Shown piece by piece: positions 6,066 to 8,336 of a DNA stretch of 8,336 nucleotides; the stretch's first letter is position 1, and every line of letters begins with the position of its first letter. A model generated the notes under the pieces. It had not been told where the DNA came from, did no database searches, and saw only the letters and a program-made list of their open reading frames with translations. The translations under genes and the position numbers were made by a program. Origin of the DNA: an uncultured Massilia sp. (lineage in GTDB: Bacteria; Pseudomonadota; Gammaproteobacteria; Burkholderiales; Burkholderiaceae); NCBI GenBank assembly GCA_946886065.1, contig CAMPHU010000201.1, positions 1-8,336 of the forward strand, read 5' to 3'.

Positions 6066-7084
6066 CAGTGGTACCCCGCGTCGGCCTTGACCTTGCCGCG
6101 GAATACCCAGTACGACCAGCCCGTATACATCAGGATGATGGGCAGGATGAAGAGCGTGCCCACCAGCGCGAAGCCCTGGCTGGCCGGCGGCGAAGCGGCT
6201 TCCCAGATCGAGATGCTGGGCGGCACGATGTGCGGCCAGATGCTGATCGCCATGCCGCTGTAGCCGAGGAAGATCAGCCCCAGGGCCAGCACGAAGGGCA
6301 AGCGGAAGGGTTCCTTCGCGGGGGCGCGTTTAAGCGAGCGCAGCAGCAAGAGGATGCAGGCCGCCACCAGGATCGGCACCGGCGCCAGGAACACGATGTT
6401 GGGGAAGGTGAACCAGCGGTCGGCGACGAAGGGGTCGCGCAGCGGGGTCCAGATGCTGACCGCCACGATCGCGAGCAGCAGCAGCAAGGCGAAGGGGCGC
6501 GCCACCTGGACCATGCGCGCATGCAGCTCGCCCTCGGTCTTCATGATCAGCCAGGTCGCGCCGAGCAGGGTGTAGGCGATCATCACGCCGATGCCGGCGG
6601 CCAGGGGGAAAGGCGCGATCCAGTCGAGCGGGCCGCCGGCATAGCTGCGGCCGGAAACGGTGATGCCGTCCAGGAAGGCGCCCAGCGAGACGCCCTGGAA
6701 GAAGCTGGCCACCACCGAGCCGCCGATGAAGGCCTTGTCCCACAGGTGGCGCTCGTGTTCCTTGGCCTTGAAGCGGAATTCGAAGGCCACGCCGCGGAAC
6801 ACCAGGCCGATCAGCATGAAGATCAGGGGCAGGTAGAGGCCGGACAGGATGATCGAATAGGCCACCGGGAAGGCCGCCAGCAGCCCTTCCCCGCCCAGCA
6901 CCAGCCAGGTCTCGTTGCCGTCCCAGACCGGCGCCACGGTGTTCATCATGGTGTCGCGGTCTTTTTTCCTGGGCGTGAAGGGGAACAGCATGCCGATGCC
7001 CAGGTCGAAGCCGTCCAGCAGCACGTACATGAAGACCGCGAAAAAGATGATGACGGCCCAGATGATGGAAGTGTCGATGCCCAT
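6065..7084 (-). CDS. cydB: Cytochrome bd-type quinol oxidase subunit II (CIO class)
   Basis: Subunit II of the bd-type quinol oxidase is an integral membrane protein that stabilises the heme-bearing subunit I and contributes to the proton path. The 339 residues carry the family motifs DGFDLG (24-29), WDGNETW (54-60) and FRGVAFEFR (96-104). Hydrophobic helices lie near 7-27, 76-97, 119-138, 157-180, 198-213, 228-248, 262-284 and 304-326, and the protein ends with a short Lys-rich tail. The acidic residues Asp24/Asp27 and Asp55/Glu58 occupy the region where E. coli CydB has its conserved acidic residues. The ATG at 7084 starts MGIDTSIIW, 4 nt after cydA. GGAG about 8 nt upstream acts as ribosome binding site. 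The length fits CioB (about 335 residues) better than E. coli CydB (about 379). Confidence 0.95.
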   Translation of the reverse strand: MGIDTSIIWAVIIFFAVFMYVLLDGFDLGIGMLFPFTPRKKDRDTMMNTVAPVWDGNETWLVLGGEGLLAAFPVAYSIILSGLYLPLIFMLIGLVFRGVAFEFRFKAKEHERHLWDKAFIGGSVVASFFQGVSLGAFLDGITVSGRSYAGGPLDWIAPFPLAAGIGVMIAYTLLGATWLIMKTEGELHARMVQVARPFALLLLLAIVAVSIWTPLRDPFVADRWFTFPNIVFLAPVPILVAACILLLLRSLKRAPAKEPFRLPFVLALGLIFLGYSGMAISIWPHIVPPSISIWEAASPPASQGFALVGTLFILPIILMYTGWSYWVFRGKVKADAGYH

Positions 7085-7088
7085 GGCT

Positions 7089-8336
7089 TCAGCTCCGCGT
7101 CCGACCGTCGTCGTCGGTATTGTCATCATTCGGCACGTCGGCCGCCGACATCGGGCGGCTCGGCGTGCGCTCCTCACCCGGCCCGCCTTCCGGCGCATGG
7201 GTGAGCTCGAAGTGCTGCGGGCCCTTGCGGATCATGCGCAGCACGTAGCCGGTGCCGGCCCCGAACACGAACATGTAGGAGACCACGAACAGCAGCAGGG
7301 TCAGGCCCAGCGACACCGCGCCGTGCGGCGACACGGCGTCGGCGGTGCGCAGCACGCCGTAGACCACCCAGGGCTGGCGCCCCACCTCGGTGGTCACCCA
7401 GCCTGCCAGGATCGCCACCAGCCCGGCGGGCCCCATCCACAGGGCGAAGCGCTGGAAGGCGCGGTTGGCGAACAGCCGCCCGCCGCGCCGCAGGAACAGG
7501 CTCCAGGCCCCGAGCGCGATCATCAGGAGGCCCAGTCCGACCATCAGGCGGAAGCTCCAGAACACCATCAGGGAATTCGGCCGGTCTTCGCGCGGGAAGT
7601 CCTTCAGGGCCGGGATCTGGCCGTCCATGGTGTGGGTGAGGATGATGCTGCCCAGGTGCGGGATGCCGACCGCGTACCTGGTGCGCTCCTCCTCCATGTC
7701 CGGGATGCCGAACAGCAGCAGCGGCACCGCCTCGCCGGGGTGGTTCTGCCAGTGCCCTTCCATCGCGGCCAGCTTGGCCGGCTGGTGCTTGAGGGTGTTC
7801 AGGCCGTGGAAATCGCCCACGATGGCCTGGACCGGGGCCACCAGCAGGATCATCCACATGGCCATCGACATCATCTTGCGCACCGCCGGGTTGTCGCGCC
7901 CGCGCAGCAGGTGCCAGGCGCCGGACGCGCCCACCAGCAGCGCCGTGGTCAGGTAGGCGGCGATCACCATGTGGACCAGGCGGTAGGGAAAGGACGGGTT
8001 GAAGATGATCGCGATCCAGTCGACCGGCACCATGCGCCCGCCTTCGATGGCATAGCCTTGCGGGGTCTGCATCCAGCTGTTGGCGCCCAGGATCCAGGTG
8101 GCGGAGATCAGGGTGCCGATGGCGACCATGCAGGTGGCGACGAAATGCAGGGCCGGGCCGACGCGGTTCCAGCCGAACAGCATCACGCCCAGGAAGCCGG
8201 CTTCGAGGAAGAAGGCGGTCAGCACTTCGTAGGAGAGGATCGGGCCCATCACGCTGCCGGCGAATTCGGACAGGTAGCTCCAGTTGGTGCCGATCTGGTA
8301 GGCCATCACGATGCCGGACACCACGCCCATGCCGAA
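7089..8336 (-). CDS. cydA: Cytochrome bd-type quinol oxidase subunit I (CIO class), 5' end missing
   Basis: Subunit I carries the hemes and oxidises quinol while reducing O2 at the cytoplasmic membrane. The frame is open to the window edge; 415 residues are present and the N-terminal part, including the first heme-ligand His, lies outside. Visible landmarks are GTNWSYLSEF near the edge, the His of RLVHMV (codon 7973-7971) and the Met of RLMVGLG (7544-7542), placed like the heme b558 ligands His186 and Met393 of E. coli CydA, and GRQPW (7382-7368). The quinol-binding loop runs from KHQPAKLAA through FGIPD to PREDRPNSL and lacks the long insertion of E. coli CydA, so this is the short-Q-loop class that includes cyanide-insensitive CioA. 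The C-terminus is a polar, Asp-rich tail (NDDNTDDDGRTRS). cydB follows after 4 nt. Confidence 0.95.
   Translation of the reverse strand, partial: FGMGVVSGIVMAYQIGTNWSYLSEFAGSVMGPILSYEVLTAFFLEAGFLGVMLFGWNRVGPALHFVATCMVAIGTLISATWILGANSWMQTPQGYAIEGGRMVPVDWIAIIFNPSFPYRLVHMVIAAYLTTALLVGASGAWHLLRGRDNPAVRKMMSMAMWMILLVAPVQAIVGDFHGLNTLKHQPAKLAAMEGHWQNHPGEAVPLLLFGIPDMEEERTRYAVGIPHLGSIILTHTMDGQIPALKDFPREDRPNSLMVFWSFRLMVGLGLLMIALGAWSLFLRRGGRLFANRAFQRFALWMGPAGLVAILAGWVTTEVGRQPWVVYGVLRTADAVSPHGAVSLGLTLLLFVVSYMFVFGAGTGYVLRMIRKGPQHFELTHAPEGGPGEERTPSRPMSAADVPNDDNTDDDGRTRS

Noticed and set aside
6068..7204. A 378-codon open frame on the plus strand opposite cydB
   Set aside because: Its product is a Gln/His/Asp/Gly-rich sequence without hydrophobic or domain structure. 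It is the antisense shadow of cydB, whose family motifs are intact.

Overview
All supported genes in this window lie on the minus strand and read from high to low coordinates. GC content is high and most genes have a purine-rich ribosome binding site. The gene families and gene order suggest a betaproteobacterium of the order Burkholderiales, possibly Oxalobacteraceae (Massilia-like). That placement is inferred from style, not from a marker gene.

The right-hand third (about 5925-8336) encodes a cytochrome bd-type quinol oxidase of the short-Q-loop, cyanide-insensitive (CIO) class. It holds cydA/cioA (5' end cut off by the window edge), cydB/cioB, and a 46-residue single-helix protein of the DUF2474 type, packed with a 4-nt gap and then a 1-nt stop/start overlap. 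After a 76-nt gap comes a membrane-bound, Tat-exported formate dehydrogenase operon. In order it holds a TorD-like chaperone, a 91-residue Tat-signal protein of the 'formate dehydrogenase region TAT target' type, fdhA (molybdopterin catalytic subunit with Cys, not selenocysteine), fdhB (four [4Fe-4S] clusters), a 72-residue predicted lipoprotein, and fdhC (cytochrome b quinone-reducing subunit). The first 12 codons of a further gene run off the left edge. Junctions are tight throughout, with overlaps or gaps of 27 nt or less, so the block probably forms one transcript.

Together the genes describe a short respiratory chain. Formate would be oxidised in the periplasm by FdhA, electrons would pass through FdhB to the b hemes of FdhC and the quinone pool, and the adjacent bd oxidase could reoxidise quinol with O2. 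The individual enzymes belong to known families. The least explained parts are the small lipoprotein lying between fdhB and fdhC, the small Tat-signal protein, and the formate dehydrogenase/bd oxidase adjacency. I found no mobile element, CRISPR array, tRNA, rRNA, clear promoter or clear terminator, and no gene-free stretch longer than 76 nt.
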